This document shows positions 35,815-45,805 of a stretch of 64,000 nucleotides of DNA, one piece after another. Source of the stretch: Gordonia aichiensis NBRC 108223. Lineage in GTDB: Bacteria > Actinomycetota > Actinomycetes > Mycobacteriales > Mycobacteriaceae. Made by a program: the position numbers and the translations under genes. The DNA lies in NCBI RefSeq assembly GCF_000332975.1, contig NZ_BANR01000006.1:62001-126000 (forward strand), given 5' to 3'. Numbering within the stretch: position 1 is the stretch's first letter; each line of letters starts with the position of its first letter. A model generated the notes under the pieces. The model was given only the letters and a program-made list of their open reading frames with translations. It searched no databases and was not told where the DNA came from.

Positions 35815-38800
35815 TCACCCGATCTCGATGAGCAGATCCCCCGGCGCGACCTGCTGCACCTGCGAGACCGCGACGCGGGCCACCTTGCCGCCTACCGGCG
35901 CGGTGATGGTGGCTTCCATCTTCATCGCCTCGATCGTGCCGATCGCCGCGCCGGCCGCGATCTCGTCGCCGACATCCACCGACAGCGAGACGACGCCCGC
36001 GAAGGGTGCACCCACGTGATTCGGGTTGGCCCGGTCGGCCCGCTCAGCGGCAGCGACCTTCGAGTCGACGGAGCGATCACGCACCGCGACGGGACGCAAC
36101 TGCCCGTTGAGCACGCACATCACGGTGCGCATCCCCTTCTCGTCGGCATCGCTGATCGCCTCGAGTCCGATGAGCAGCTCCACCCCCGGTTCGAGTTCGA
36201 CGCGGTGCTCGTCGCCATAGCGCAGCCCGTAGAAGAACTGATTCGCCGACAACTGCGAGGTATCGCCGTAGGTCTCCTGATGCTCTTCGAATTCGCGTGT
36301 CGGACCGGGGAACAACAGCCTGTTGAGGGTTTCCTGACGGCCGCGACCCGCGACGTCGAGGGCCGCGGAGTCGGCGCTCGACAACTCTTCGACCGGTCGC
36401 GGTGCCGTGCGTCCGGCGAGCGCTCGTGTTCGCAGCGGTTCGGGCCATCCACCGGCAGGTTCGCCCAATTCGCCACGGAGGAAACCGATCACCGAGTCGG
36501 GGATGTCGTAGGAGCCGGGGTTGGCCGCGAAGTCTGCAGGTGCGATCCCCTGGCCGACCAATGCGAGTGCCAGGTCGCCGACGACCTTGGACGACGGTGT
36601 CACCTTGATGAGTCGTCCGAGCATCGCGTCCGCGGCGGCATACGCTTCCTCGACGGCCTCGAACCGGTTGCCGAGCCCGAGCGCGATCGCCTGCTGACGC
36701 AGATTCGACAGCTGCCCGCCCGGGATCTCATGCGAGTACACCCGGCCGGTCGGTGCGGGAACACCGGATTCGAAGGGGGCGTACACCTTTCGCACGGCCT
36801 CCCAGTACGGTTCCAGATCGCAGACCGCGCCGAGGTCGAGACCGGTGTCGCGCTCGGTGTGTCCGAAAGCGGCGACGATCGCCGACAGCGGCGGCTGGCT
36901 CGTGGTACCTGCCAGCGGCGCCGACGCCCCGTCGACGGCGTCGGCCCCGGCGTTGACCGCCGCAAGGTAGGTCGCCAACTGCCCGCCAGGGGTGTCGTGG
37001 GTGTGCACGTGGATCGGCAGGTCGAACTCGCGCCGCAACGCCGACACCAGCAACTCCGCCGCCGGTGCGCGCAGCAGCCCTGCCATGTCCTTGATGGCCA
37101 ACACATGTGCGCCCGCATCGACGATCTGCTCCGCCAGTCGCAGGTAGTAGTCGAGGGTGTACAGCTTCTCGTCGGGGTTCGCGAGATCGCCGGTGTAGCT
37201 CATCGCCACCTCCGCGACGGCCCGATCGGTCTCCAGCACGGCGTCTATCGCAGGACGCATAGCGTCAATGTTGTTGAGCGCGTCGAAAATTCGGAAGATG
37301 TCGATGCCGACCTCGGTGGCCTCCGCGACGAACGCCGTCGTGACCTTCTGCGGATAGGGCGTGTAGCCAACGGTGTTGGCTCCGCGCAGCAGCATCTGCA
37401 GGCAGATGTTGGGCATCGCCTCACGCAGCTGCGCCAACCGATCCCACGGATCTTCCTTGAGGAACCTCAGTGCGACGTCGTAGGTGGCGCCACCCCAGCA
37501 CTCGACCGACAACAGCTCCGGCGTCATGGCCGCCACATACGGTGCGACCGCGAGCATTCCGCTGGTCCGCACCCGCGTCGCCAACAACGATTGGTGGGCG
37601 TCTCGGAACGTGGTGTCCGTGACCCCTACGGCGGGCTGCTGACGCAGATCGCGAGCAAAACCGGTGGGACCCAGAGCCAACAGACGTTGGCGCGACCCAT
37701 CCGGCGGGGCAAGCAGGCGGGAGCGGTCGACGGCGGGAAGCTTGTCGCGCGGATACACCGTGCTCGGACGCTCTCCATGCGGCTTGTTCACCGTGACGTC
37801 GGCGAGATACGACAGGATTCGCGTACCCCGGTCGGCTGATCCACGTGAGGTCAACAGCCACGGACGATCCTCGATGAACGACGTCGTCACGTGTCCCGCG
37901 GCGAAGTCCGGATCGTCGAGGACTGCTTGCAGGAAAGGAATATTGGTTGCCACGCCACGGATGCGGAACTCCGCCAATGCCCGGCGGGCCCGTCGTACCG
38001 CGGTGTCGAAATCACGCCCCCGACAACTCAGCTTGACCAGCATGGAATCGAAATTTCCGCTGATCTCGCCGCCCAGCACGGCGCTCCCGTCGAGACGGAT
38101 ACCCGCACCGCCGGGTGTGCGGTACGCCGTGATCCGGCCGACGTCGGGTCGGAAACCGTCTGCGGGATCCTCTGTGGTGATGCGACACTGCAGGGCAGCG
38201 CCCCGGATCGAGATCGACTCCTGATCGAGGCCCAGCTCATGCAGTGACTGTCCCGAGGCGACCCGCATCTGTGCACCGACGAGATCGATATCGGTGATCT
38301 CCTCGGTCACCGTGTGCTCCACCTGGATGCGCGGGTTCATCTCGATGAAGACGTGATTACCCTGCTCATCGACCAGGAACTCGACGGTTCCCGCACAGGA
38401 ATATCCGATCTGCCGGGCAAAGGCCACTGCGTCTGCGCAGATACGTTCGCGCAGTTGCGGATCCAGATTGGGCGCCGGTGCCAACTCGACGACCTTCTGA
38501 TGGCGTCGTTGCACACTGCAGTCACGCTCGAACAGATGGATGACGTTGCCCTGGGTGTCGGCGAGGATCTGCACCTCGATGTGTCGCGGATTGATCACCG
38601 CCTGTTCGAGGAAGACCGTAGGATCACCGAAAGCCGTGTCGGCCTCCCGCGATGCCGCTGAGATCGCTTCGGCCAGGTCCTCACGCCTGGCCACGCGACG
38701 CATGCCGCGGCCGCCACCACCGGCGACCGCCTTGACGAACAGCGGGAACGTCATGTCCGCACTGGCGGCGACCAACTCGTCGACATCGGCCGAGGGCTCT

Positions 38801-39204
38801 GACGACGCCAACACCGGCAGCCCCGCGGCCTTCGCCGCCGCAACGGCCTCGGCTTTGTTACCCGTCAACTCCAGAACATGAGCAGACGGCCCGACGAATG
38901 TGATGCCGTGTTCGGCACACGCCGCGGCCAACTCGGCGTTCTCCGACAGGAACCCGTAACCCGGATAGACAGCATCGGCGCCCGAATGCAGCGCGGCCCC
39001 GATGATCTCGTCGACCGATAGGTACGCCCGTACCGGATGCCCCGGTACCCCGATCTGATACGACTCGTCTGCCTTCAAACGGTGCAGTGAATTGCGGTCC
39101 TCATAGGGGAAGACCGCGACGGTGTCCGCACCGAGTTCGTATGCAGCGCGGAATGCTCGGATCGCGATCTCACCGCGATTGGCAACCAGGACCTTCTCAA
39201 ACAT
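35815..39204 (-). CDS. pyc: Pyruvate carboxylase
   Basis: 1129-aa multidomain enzyme that makes oxaloacetate from pyruvate, ATP and bicarbonate. Biotin carboxylase at about 1-450 (LVANRGEIAIRAFRAA, KAVAGGGGRGM, EMNPRIQVEHTVTEE), carboxyltransferase TIM barrel at about 530-800 (DTTFRDAHQSLLATRVR, MAVSYTGDL-type MSYTGDLANP, HTHDTPGGQ metal site) and a C-terminal biotin carrier (IEAMKMEATI). Start ATG 39204. BirA in the window should biotinylate it. Divergent-free: it sits after, and on the same strand as, prpDBC (convergent with the kinase gene), a link between propionate and pyruvate-derived carbon. Confidence 0.96.
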   Translation of the reverse strand: MFEKVLVANRGEIAIRAFRAAYELGADTVAVFPYEDRNSLHRLKADESYQIGVPGHPVRAYLSVDEIIGAALHSGADAVYPGYGFLSENAELAAACAEHGITFVGPSAHVLELTGNKAEAVAAAKAAGLPVLASSEPSADVDELVAASADMTFPLFVKAVAGGGGRGMRRVARREDLAEAISAASREADTAFGDPTVFLEQAVINPRHIEVQILADTQGNVIHLFERDCSVQRRHQKVVELAPAPNLDPQLRERICADAVAFARQIGYSCAGTVEFLVDEQGNHVFIEMNPRIQVEHTVTEEITDIDLVGAQMRVASGQSLHELGLDQESISIRGAALQCRITTEDPADGFRPDVGRITAYRTPGGAGIRLDGSAVLGGEISGNFDSMLVKLSCRGRDFDTAVRRARRALAEFRIRGVATNIPFLQAVLDDPDFAAGHVTTSFIEDRPWLLTSRGSADRGTRILSYLADVTVNKPHGERPSTVYPRDKLPAVDRSRLLAPPDGSRQRLLALGPTGFARDLRQQPAVGVTDTTFRDAHQSLLATRVRTSGMLAVAPYVAAMTPELLSVECWGGATYDVALRFLKEDPWDRLAQLREAMPNICLQMLLRGANTVGYTPYPQKVTTAFVAEATEVGIDIFRIFDALNNIDAMRPAIDAVLETDRAVAEVAMSYTGDLANPDEKLYTLDYYLRLAEQIVDAGAHVLAIKDMAGLLRAPAAELLVSALRREFDLPIHVHTHDTPGGQLATYLAAVNAGADAVDGASAPLAGTTSQPPLSAIVAAFGHTERDTGLDLGAVCDLEPYWEAVRKVYAPFESGVPAPTGRVYSHEIPGGQLSNLRQQAIALGLGNRFEAVEEAYAAADAMLGRLIKVTPSSKVVGDLALALVGQGIAPADFAANPGSYDIPDSVIGFLRGELGEPAGGWPEPLRTRALAGRTAPRPVEELSSADSAALDVAGRGRQETLNRLLFPGPTREFEEHQETYGDTSQLSANQFFYGLRYGDEHRVELEPGVELLIGLEAISDADEKGMRTVMCVLNGQLRPVAVRDRSVDSKVAAAERADRANPNHVGAPFAGVVSLSVDVGDEIAAGAAIGTIEAMKMEATITAPVGGKVARVAVSQVQQVAPGDLLIEIG

Positions 39205-39318
39205 CTCGGGACACAACTTCCATTCGTCGCGGTCACACCGTCATGAGCGGGCAATGGGCTACGGCAGCACTATCGCCGTGTCCAACGTATCGCAAAGTGA
39301 GGTCACCTCACCTTTGGC

Positions 39319-40449
39319 TCACGGAGTGAGAGTCCTCTGCGAAGGTCCGGTATAGCCACTCAGCGGCCGGATCAACGCGTTCGACGCCGCTTGCTCCATG
39401 ATGTGCGCAGTCCACCCCGTGATGCGGCTCATCACGAATATCGGGGTGAACGACCCGATGTCGAATCCCATCAGGTGGTAAGCGGGCCCGGTCGGAAAGT
39501 CGAGGTTGGGCCGGATTCCGGTTCGGTCGGCCATGAGATGCTCGAGTTCGCCATAGATCCGCACCCACCGGTCTTCCCCGAGATGCTCGGACACCTCCAC
39601 GAGCGCGTCGCGCATCGTCGGGACCCGCGAATCCCCGTTCTTGTACACGCGGTGACCGAACCCCATCACCTTGTCCTTGTTCGCGAGCTTTCGCTCAAGC
39701 CAGCCTCGTGCACGCTCGGGGCGATCGATCTCGATCATGTCGTACATGACGGCCTCATTGGCGCCGCCGTGCAGTGACCCCTTCAGTGCGCCGATCGCCG
39801 CGGTGACCGCGCTGTAGATATCCGACCGGGTCGAGGTCACCACACGGGCCGCGAAGGTGGACGCATTGAAACTGTGCTCGGCGTAGAGCACCATCGACTT
39901 CTCGAACGCCCGGACAATGACCGGGTCGGGAACCTCGCCGAAGCACATCGTCAGAAAGTTCTCGGCGTAGCCGAGCCCATGATGTGGTCCGATCGGGTCG
40001 AGGCCACGTCGTCGACGCATGTCCGCGGCGACGATCGTCGGCAGTACGGCGAACATCCGGAGCGATTTGTCGAGGTTTGCAGCCGGATTGGCGTCGTCCT
40101 CGTCCGGGTCCTCGGTGCCGAGATAGCTGATCGCCGTCCGCACGACGTCCATCGGGTGGCAGTTCTCCGGGATTCGGGCGAGAACGGCCTGGGTCGAACG
40201 GTCGAGCCGACGGCTCGCCCGCTCTCGCTGGGTGAACGCCGACAACTCGTTGTCGGTTGGCAGCTCACCGTGCCACAAGAGGTAGGCGACCTGTTCAACA
40301 CTGCAGTGCGCAGCCAACTCCTGTACCGCGTATCCGCGGTAGGTCAACGAGTTGGTCTCCGGGACCACCTTGGATATCGCGGTGGTGTCGACGACGACGC
40401 CCGCGAGTCCCTTGTGAATGGTCGGCTGGTCAACCGATGGTGCGCTCAT
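39319..40449 (-). CDS. prpC: 2-methylcitrate synthase
   Basis: 376-aa citrate-synthase-fold enzyme that condenses propionyl-CoA with oxaloacetate. Motifs: KGLAGVVVDTTAISKV, YRGYAVQELA, SLHGGANEAV (catalytic His region), GFGHRVYK (His) and NLDFPTGPAYHLMG (catalytic Asp). The operon context with prpB and prpD makes methylcitrate synthase the best call rather than citrate synthase. ATG 40449 overlaps the prpB stop by 4 bp. Confidence 0.95.
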   Translation of the reverse strand: MSAPSVDQPTIHKGLAGVVVDTTAISKVVPETNSLTYRGYAVQELAAHCSVEQVAYLLWHGELPTDNELSAFTQRERASRRLDRSTQAVLARIPENCHPMDVVRTAISYLGTEDPDEDDANPAANLDKSLRMFAVLPTIVAADMRRRRGLDPIGPHHGLGYAENFLTMCFGEVPDPVIVRAFEKSMVLYAEHSFNASTFAARVVTSTRSDIYSAVTAAIGALKGSLHGGANEAVMYDMIEIDRPERARGWLERKLANKDKVMGFGHRVYKNGDSRVPTMRDALVEVSEHLGEDRWVRIYGELEHLMADRTGIRPNLDFPTGPAYHLMGFDIGSFTPIFVMSRITGWTAHIMEQAASNALIRPLSGYTGPSQRTLTP

Positions 40450-41396
40450 GAGATTGTCTCCGTAGTCGTCTCGCCGGGCAGTCGGAAGGTGAAGAGTTCG
40501 GAATCGAAGTCGTTGTAGTCGGCGTAGCGGAGCAGCTCGTACAGGCGGCTGCGATGCTGCATGCCGTCGAGAAGACCGAGTTGCGTTCCCGCCGTCGCCA
40601 ATTCGCGCAATCCCGCTTCCACCGCGCCCATCGCGATTCGCAACGTGGTGACGGGATAGATGACGGCGTTGTATCCGACGTCGGAAAGCTGTCGGGCGGT
40701 GAGGAGTTCGGACTTGCCGAACTCGGTCATGTTGGCCAACAACGGAACGTCCACCGCGGCGCGAAACGCCTCGAACTCCGACAGATCACGCAGCGCCTCG
40801 GTGAAGATGAGATCGGCACCCGCGTCGGCGTAGGCCCTGGCGCGGTCGATCGCGGCGTCGAGCCCCTCGATCGCCCGTGCGTCGGTGCGCGCACAGATCA
40901 CGAAGTTCTCGTCACGGCGCGCAGACACGGCCGCGGCGAGGCGCTTGAGCATATCCGCCGTGGGCACGACGTCCTTGCCGTCGAGGTGGCCGCACCGCTT
41001 CGGGTTGACCTGATCCTCGAGGTGGCATCCGGACAACCCCGCGTCCTCGAGCGCTGCGACCGTCCGCGCCGCACTCATCGGTTCACCGAAGCCGGTGTCG
41101 GCGTCGATGAGAGTGGGCAGATCCGTCGCACGTGCGATCTGCCCGCCCCGGTCAGCCACCTCGCTGAGGGTGGTCAGTCCGATATCGGGCAGTCCGAGAT
41201 CTGCCGACAGCACGGCGCCCGAGACGTAGACACCCTCGAACCCCACGTCCGCGATGAGCTTGGCCGCCAACGGTGAGAACGCGCCCGGCCACCGCTGCAG
41301 TTCGCCCGAGGCGAGACCGGTTCGCAGTGCGCGACGTTTGTCCGATGCCGACACCGCCGAGGAGAACAATCCTGCTGTCGCGTCGGTCGCGGACAT
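40446..41396 (-). CDS. prpB: 2-methylisocitrate lyase
   Basis: 316 aa, isocitrate-lyase/PEP-mutase superfamily. Cleaves 2-methylisocitrate to pyruvate and succinate. Signature Cys in NPKRCGHLDG (KRCGH), DADTGFGEP and LEDQVNPKRCGH. The long insert of isocitrate lyase is absent, which fits PrpB. It overlaps prpD by 1 bp and prpC by 4 bp. Confidence 0.95.
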   Translation of the reverse strand: MSATDATAGLFSSAVSASDKRRALRTGLASGELQRWPGAFSPLAAKLIADVGFEGVYVSGAVLSADLGLPDIGLTTLSEVADRGGQIARATDLPTLIDADTGFGEPMSAARTVAALEDAGLSGCHLEDQVNPKRCGHLDGKDVVPTADMLKRLAAAVSARRDENFVICARTDARAIEGLDAAIDRARAYADAGADLIFTEALRDLSEFEAFRAAVDVPLLANMTEFGKSELLTARQLSDVGYNAVIYPVTTLRIAMGAVEAGLRELATAGTQLGLLDGMQHRSRLYELLRYADYNDFDSELFTFRLPGETTTETIS

Positions 41397-42907
41397 CAGA
41401 AGATCCCCGACCCGATGGTGGGCGCCTTGTCGAGGACCACGGGCTGCACTCTGGGAACCAGGGCGTCGAGGCCATCCGTGCCGAGCTCGGCGAGCCCATG
41501 GGCCGCGGTCAGGAAGCGTTGCTGTTCGGCAACATCGACGACGCCGTCGGCCATGGTTACGAACTTCGCTTCGTATTGCGCACGCGCGAAGGGACGCGCG
41601 CCGAGTGGATGGGCGTCGGCGACGGCGAGTTCGTCGGTGATCACCTCACCGCTGCGCAGGGTGATGACCGCCTTGGCGCCGAACGCCTTCTCGGCGGGGT
41701 CGGTCGAGTGGTAGCGCCGCGTCCACTCCGGGTCTTCGACGGTGGAGATCTTGCGCCACAGTTCGATGGTGTCGGGACGGTTGGCCCGCTCGGGCGCATA
41801 CGAGGACTCGTGGTGCCAGGTGCCGTCCTGCAGCGCCACGGCGAAGATGTACATGACCGAGTGGTCGAGCGTTTCCCGGCTCGCGGAGGGATCGAACTTC
41901 TGCGGGTCGTTCGAGCCTGTACCGATCACCACGTGGGTGTGGTGACTGGTGTGCAGCACGATCGATTCGATGTCGTCGAGATTCGCGATCCGCTCGCGCA
42001 TTCGGCGCGCGAGGTCGATCGGTGCCTGACTCTGGTATTCGGCCGAGTGCTCCTTGGTGTAGCTGTCGAGGATCGCGCGCTTGGCCTCGCCGGGGCCGGG
42101 TAGCGGGATCTCGTAGACCTTGTCGGCTCCACCGAGCATCCACGCGATCACACCGTCCTCACCTTCCCAGATCGGCGCGGGCGACCCCTCCCCGCGCATC
42201 GCCCGGTCGACGGCCTCGATGGCGATCTTCCCCGCGTGGGCGGGCGCGTACGCCTTCCAACTCGAGATCAGTCCCTTTCGGGACTGTCGGGTGGCGGTGG
42301 TGAGGTGCAGCGCCTGACCGACCGCCTGGTAGATGGTCTCGGCGTCGAGGTGCAGCATGGTGCCCAGTCCCGCGGCGACGGAGGGCCCGAGATGGGCGAC
42401 GTGGTCGATCTTGTGCTCGTGCAGAGACATTCCGCGCACGAGGTCGATCTGGATCTCGTACGCCGTGGCCAGTCCGCGGATCAGGTCCGCGCCGGTTGCA
42501 CCCACGTGCTGGGCGACAGCGACCAGCGGTGGGATGTTGTCGCCGGGATGGGAGTACTCCGCGGCCAGGAAGGTGTCGTGGAAGTCGAGTTCACGCACGG
42601 CGACACCGTTGGCCCACGCGGCCCACTCGGGTGAGTACGAACCACCCACCCCGAAGACCCCTGCACCGTTGTTCTCCACTGCCGGCGGGTGCGCAAGTGC
42701 CTGCGCGCGTGCCGTGGTGACGGGCCGTCGTATCACCGACGCCGCGCTGACCGCAGCGTTGTCGATGATGCGGTTGATCACCATGTCTCTCGTGTCAGCC
42801 GGTACCGCGACGGGGTCGACGGCGACCTCGGCGATCTTCTGAGCGAGGTGCTCGGACTGCGGAAACTCCTCCGCACTGCGGTGGGTGCGCACGCTGTGAA
42901 TGATCAT
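41396..42907 (-). CDS. prpD: 2-methylcitrate dehydratase
   Basis: 503-aa MmgE/PrpD-family enzyme that dehydrates 2-methylcitrate. Family motifs: [29 protein letters not shown] cut to RELDFHDTF and [32 protein letters not shown] [17 protein letters not shown], and [13 protein letters not shown]. First gene of prpDBC. ATG 42907 lies 6 nt after a minus-strand TACGGT box (42919-42914), suggesting a leaderless mRNA. Divergent from prpR. Confidence 0.95.
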   Translation of the reverse strand: MIIHSVRTHRSAEEFPQSEHLAQKIAEVAVDPVAVPADTRDMVINRIIDNAAVSAASVIRRPVTTARAQALAHPPAVENNGAGVFGVGGSYSPEWAAWANGVAVRELDFHDTFLAAEYSHPGDNIPPLVAVAQHVGATGADLIRGLATAYEIQIDLVRGMSLHEHKIDHVAHLGPSVAAGLGTMLHLDAETIYQAVGQALHLTTATRQSRKGLISSWKAYAPAHAGKIAIEAVDRAMRGEGSPAPIWEGEDGVIAWMLGGADKVYEIPLPGPGEAKRAILDSYTKEHSAEYQSQAPIDLARRMRERIANLDDIESIVLHTSHHTHVVIGTGSNDPQKFDPSASRETLDHSVMYIFAVALQDGTWHHESSYAPERANRPDTIELWRKISTVEDPEWTRRYHSTDPAEKAFGAKAVITLRSGEVITDELAVADAHPLGARPFARAQYEAKFVTMADGVVDVAEQQRFLTAAHGLAELGTDGLDALVPRVQPVVLDKAPTIGSGIF

Positions 42908-43025
42908 GTTCGCACCGTACGCAGGTGGTCCACATTCTCGAAAGTGCTGGACAGTGCGTAGTTTTGCGGACGTCCGATCCGGTTTTTGCGAAGGTTGCGG
43001 ATGCTCGGGGCGCTACACTACCGAG
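42908..43025. promoter_or_regulatory. prpDBC/prpR divergent promoter region
   Basis: Two back-to-back promoters: TACGGT (42919-42914, minus) 6 nt before prpD, and TACACT (43014-43019, plus) 6 nt before prpR. Between them are two direct repeats, GTTTTGCGGA (42961-42970) and GTTTTTGCGAAG (42982-42993), similar to the TTTGCA-like sites of RamB/PrpR regulators. These are the best operator candidates. Confidence 0.55.
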
Positions 43026-44468
43026 ATGGCTGCCTCCGTCTCGGGACGTCTTCTGGTGGGCGCCCGTCTGCGACGCCTCCGCGACGAGCACGGGTTGTCG
43101 CAGGCCGCACTCGCTCGCCGAATCGACAAATCCACCAGCTACGTCAACCAACTGGAGAACGATCAACGCCCCATCACCGTCTCGGTGCTGCTGGCGCTCA
43201 CCCGCGAGTTCGACCTAAGCGCCGACTACTTCGCCGCCGACACCGACGCACGTCTTGTCGCCGACCTCGCCGAAGCGCTGGCCACGGGACCCGATGGCGT
43301 CGGTGCCACTCGCGCACAGATCACCGAACTGGTGTCCCGGATGCCCGACGTCGGGCGCACGATCGCGGCCCTCCATCGACGTCTCGTCGCGGCCGAGTCC
43401 GAACTCGACACGTACCGCGGCCAGGCGTCGAACGTCGGCTCGACGACTCCGATGCCGTTCGAGGAGGTCCGCGACTTCTTCTACGACCGCAAGAACTACA
43501 TCGATGTCCTCGACCGGGCCGCCGAGGCCATGTTCGAGCGGCATTCCCTTCGTATCGGCGGACTCGACCTGCAGTTGGCGACGTTGCTCTCGCGGGAGTA
43601 CGGCATCTCCGTCTCGATCGGTCACGACAACGATCCCGGTGAAGCCGCGCGGCGCCCCAAACGCGTCTACGACGCAGACCAACGCGTCGTGAGGCTCGCC
43701 GGCCGTCTCACCTCCGGCCAACGTGCCTTTCAACTCGCCACCCAACTGGCACTCATCACACAGGCCGACGTCGTCGACGCGGTGATCGCAGAGGCGACAG
43801 AACTCAGTGAGGAGTCGCGTTCGGTGGCCCGGATCGGACTGGCGAACTATTTCGCAGGTGCGTTGGTGCTTCCGTACGAGCGGTTTCGCGCTGCAGCCGA
43901 GGAGGCCCGCTACGACATCGAACTGCTGTGTGTGGGCTTCGACGTCGGGTTCGAGACCGTGTGCCATCGGTTGTCGACGCTGCAGCGCCCTGGCCATCGG
44001 GGTGTTCCGTTCATCTTCGTCCGGACAGATCGCGCAGGCAACATCTCGAAACGCCAGTCCGCCACAGCTTTCCATTTCTCGCGCGCAGGAGGTAGCTGCC
44101 CGTTGTGGGTGGTGCACGACGCCTTCGACTCGCCAGGCCGGATTGTCACGCAGGTCTCACAGATGCCCGACGGCCGGTCATACTTCTGGCTCGCACGTAG
44201 CACCGACGAGGGACTCGGCTATCTCACCCAGCACAAATCCTTCGCGATCGGGCTCGGCTGCGACCTCGGCCACGCCGACCGCCTGATCTACTCCACCGGC
44301 GTCGACCTCGCCGACGACCGTCGAATCGTACCGATCGGCGCCGGATGCAAGGTGTGCCCGAGACCGGCCTGCCCGCAGCGGGCCTTTCCCCAGGTCGGCA
44401 GCCCCATCGAGGTCGACGTCACGGTGAGCGATTCGATCCCGTACCGCGCTGCCCCGGCGCCACGGTAG
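43026..44468 (+). CDS. prpR: PrpR/RamB-type regulator of propionate metabolism
   Basis: 480-aa ScfR-family activator. N-terminal XRE helix-turn-helix (about 8-62: LRDEHGLSQAALARRIDKS), IrrE/ImmA-like domain (about 150-300, DUF955) and a C-terminal acyl-CoA-binding domain (DUF2083) with the Cys cluster CKVCPRPACPQ, where the M. tuberculosis PrpR is known to carry a [4Fe-4S] cluster. It probably activates prpDBC in response to propionyl-CoA. ATG 43026 lies 6 nt after TACACT, so probably leaderless. Confidence 0.9.
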   Translation: MAASVSGRLLVGARLRRLRDEHGLSQAALARRIDKSTSYVNQLENDQRPITVSVLLALTREFDLSADYFAADTDARLVADLAEALATGPDGVGATRAQITELVSRMPDVGRTIAALHRRLVAAESELDTYRGQASNVGSTTPMPFEEVRDFFYDRKNYIDVLDRAAEAMFERHSLRIGGLDLQLATLLSREYGISVSIGHDNDPGEAARRPKRVYDADQRVVRLAGRLTSGQRAFQLATQLALITQADVVDAVIAEATELSEESRSVARIGLANYFAGALVLPYERFRAAAEEARYDIELLCVGFDVGFETVCHRLSTLQRPGHRGVPFIFVRTDRAGNISKRQSATAFHFSRAGGSCPLWVVHDAFDSPGRIVTQVSQMPDGRSYFWLARSTDEGLGYLTQHKSFAIGLGCDLGHADRLIYSTGVDLADDRRIVPIGAGCKVCPRPACPQRAFPQVGSPIEVDVTVSDSIPYRAAPAPR

Positions 44469-44540
44469 GTGTAGCGCCGCCGGGCCGGGCGCCACGGACG
44501 CGTTGCGGCATATCGGGTCTGCGGTACCGTCGGAAACGAA

Positions 44541-45146
44541 ATGATATCGGTTGCCAAGAAGCGGAGTCGTGGTCTCACGTCGAGGTCACTCGTACAGGGG
44601 TACGCGTGGCCCGCGGTCGCTGCTGTCGCAGTTCTGGCCGTCACCATCGCGATGGTGGTCGGCCTCACGATGCACTCCTCGGCATCGGCCGACTCCGCGC
44701 CGACAACCGCCTCGGCACGACCGGTGGCCGCGCCGGCGATTCCCCGACCCACGTGCCCGGACAAGTCCGCGGGCAAGGCGATCGTTGTCGGGCTCGCGTC
44801 GCAGCACATGGTCCTGTGCCAGGACGGACGTCAGATCTCCGACGTCGCCGTCACCACCGGCAGCGTCGACCGTGGCGCAGGCACCCCGCTGGGCTCCTGG
44901 CGGATCGAGAGTCACGACGTCGATCGCACACTGAGCGGCCCCGGGTACACCGTGTTCGTGCACTATTGGTTACACCTGTTCGGCGACATCGGTTTTCACG
45001 ATTCGCCCTGGCAGAAGTTCCCCTATGGCGACACCACGAAGTACCGGACGCAAGGGTCAGAAGGCTGTATCCACGTGCCCGGCGACCAGATCAAGCGACT
45101 CTACGACTGGGCAGGCGACGGAACGCCGGTCACCATCACCGCCTGA
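44541..45146 (+). CDS. L,D-transpeptidase-like (YkuD) membrane-anchored protein
   Basis: 201 aa. Membrane anchor at about 22-46, an Ala/Pro-rich linker to residue 73, then a short YkuD domain: IVVGLASQHMVLCQDG at the start and a catalytic pair, GFHDSPW (His) and SEGCIHVPG (Cys). Classical enzymes read SHGCxR; here it is SEGCIH, with His instead of the Arg. It probably trims or cross-links peptidoglycan outside the membrane. ATG 44541; a TACCGT box lies 10 nt upstream. 73 bp after prpR. Confidence 0.82.
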   Translation: MISVAKKRSRGLTSRSLVQGYAWPAVAAVAVLAVTIAMVVGLTMHSSASADSAPTTASARPVAAPAIPRPTCPDKSAGKAIVVGLASQHMVLCQDGRQISDVAVTTGSVDRGAGTPLGSWRIESHDVDRTLSGPGYTVFVHYWLHLFGDIGFHDSPWQKFPYGDTTKYRTQGSEGCIHVPGDQIKRLYDWAGDGTPVTITA

Positions 45147-45245
45147 CCCCGCCCGACGCTCCCGCGCCGGTCTCGCGTAACGCATCTCACTCTGTCAGCG
45201 ATGTCTGTATTGCGAGGTTCGATCACGCCAACCAGGGAGAATCCC

Positions 45246-45737
45246 ATGCCGAAGATCGCACAGCACACATCCCTCCGACTCCGCCGATCACTCGGGGTGG
45301 CCATGGGCGTCGCCGCACTGTCGGCACCGCTGGCCGCGGGTGTAGCACCGGCGAACGCCGCGCCTACACAACCCAGCGGGCAGTGTTCGTTCACCTACCC
45401 CAACCCGAACTTGTTCGCGCTACCGACGTCGGCCACCGCGTCGGTCACCCAAACCGGCCGCGACACGATCCGGGTACGCGTGGTCTCCCGGCCGTACTCC
45501 ATCGCCGGATATCAGCAGAAGGTCAGTGTGACCTGGGCAAATCTCCGGACGGGTAGGTCAGGAAGCACCTTCTCCGCGCCGACTCGGGTCGGCGGTCTCG
45601 AATCGACGGTGACGGTGCCCCGTATCCGGACCGGCTCCGGAAGGATCACCCTCGTGGTGGGGGCGACCAACACCAGTTCCATCAATCCGAACGCCACAAC
45701 CAACGGAGACTGCGGCACCGAGGTCGTCGTCCGCTGA
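45246..45737 (+). CDS. Secreted small protein of unknown function
   Basis: 163-aa exported protein: basic N-terminus (LRLRRSLGVAMG), hydrophobic core and an AXA site (GVAPANAAP), leaving about 124 mature residues. The mature part has two cysteines (CSFTYPNP near the start, GDCGTEVV at the end) that could form a disulfide linking the ends, and a Thr/Val-rich beta pattern in between. I do not recognise a family. ATG 45246 has GGGAGA 7 nt upstream; an ATG at 45201 is the alternative. Independent of the L,D-transpeptidase by a 99-bp spacer. Confidence 0.7.
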   Translation: MPKIAQHTSLRLRRSLGVAMGVAALSAPLAAGVAPANAAPTQPSGQCSFTYPNPNLFALPTSATASVTQTGRDTIRVRVVSRPYSIAGYQQKVSVTWANLRTGRSGSTFSAPTRVGGLESTVTVPRIRTGSGRITLVVGATNTSSINPNATTNGDCGTEVVVR

Positions 45738-45793
45738 CCACTGTCGGGCCGCCGCGGGCCTGACGCCGAGATGCCGTGCGGACCCGATCGTCG

Positions 45794-45799
45794 TAGCGT
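45794..45799 (+). promoter_or_regulatory. Leaderless promoter for the deaminase operon
   Basis: TAGCGT (45794-45799), 6 nt before GTG 45806, with ATGCCG (45771-45776) 17 bp upstream as a -35 candidate. Confidence 0.5.
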
Positions 45800-45805
45800 G
45801 TCGCT

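Noticed and set aside
35809-37839. 676-codon plus-strand frame over pyc
   Set aside because: Antisense of pyruvate carboxylase; very long only because of high GC content.
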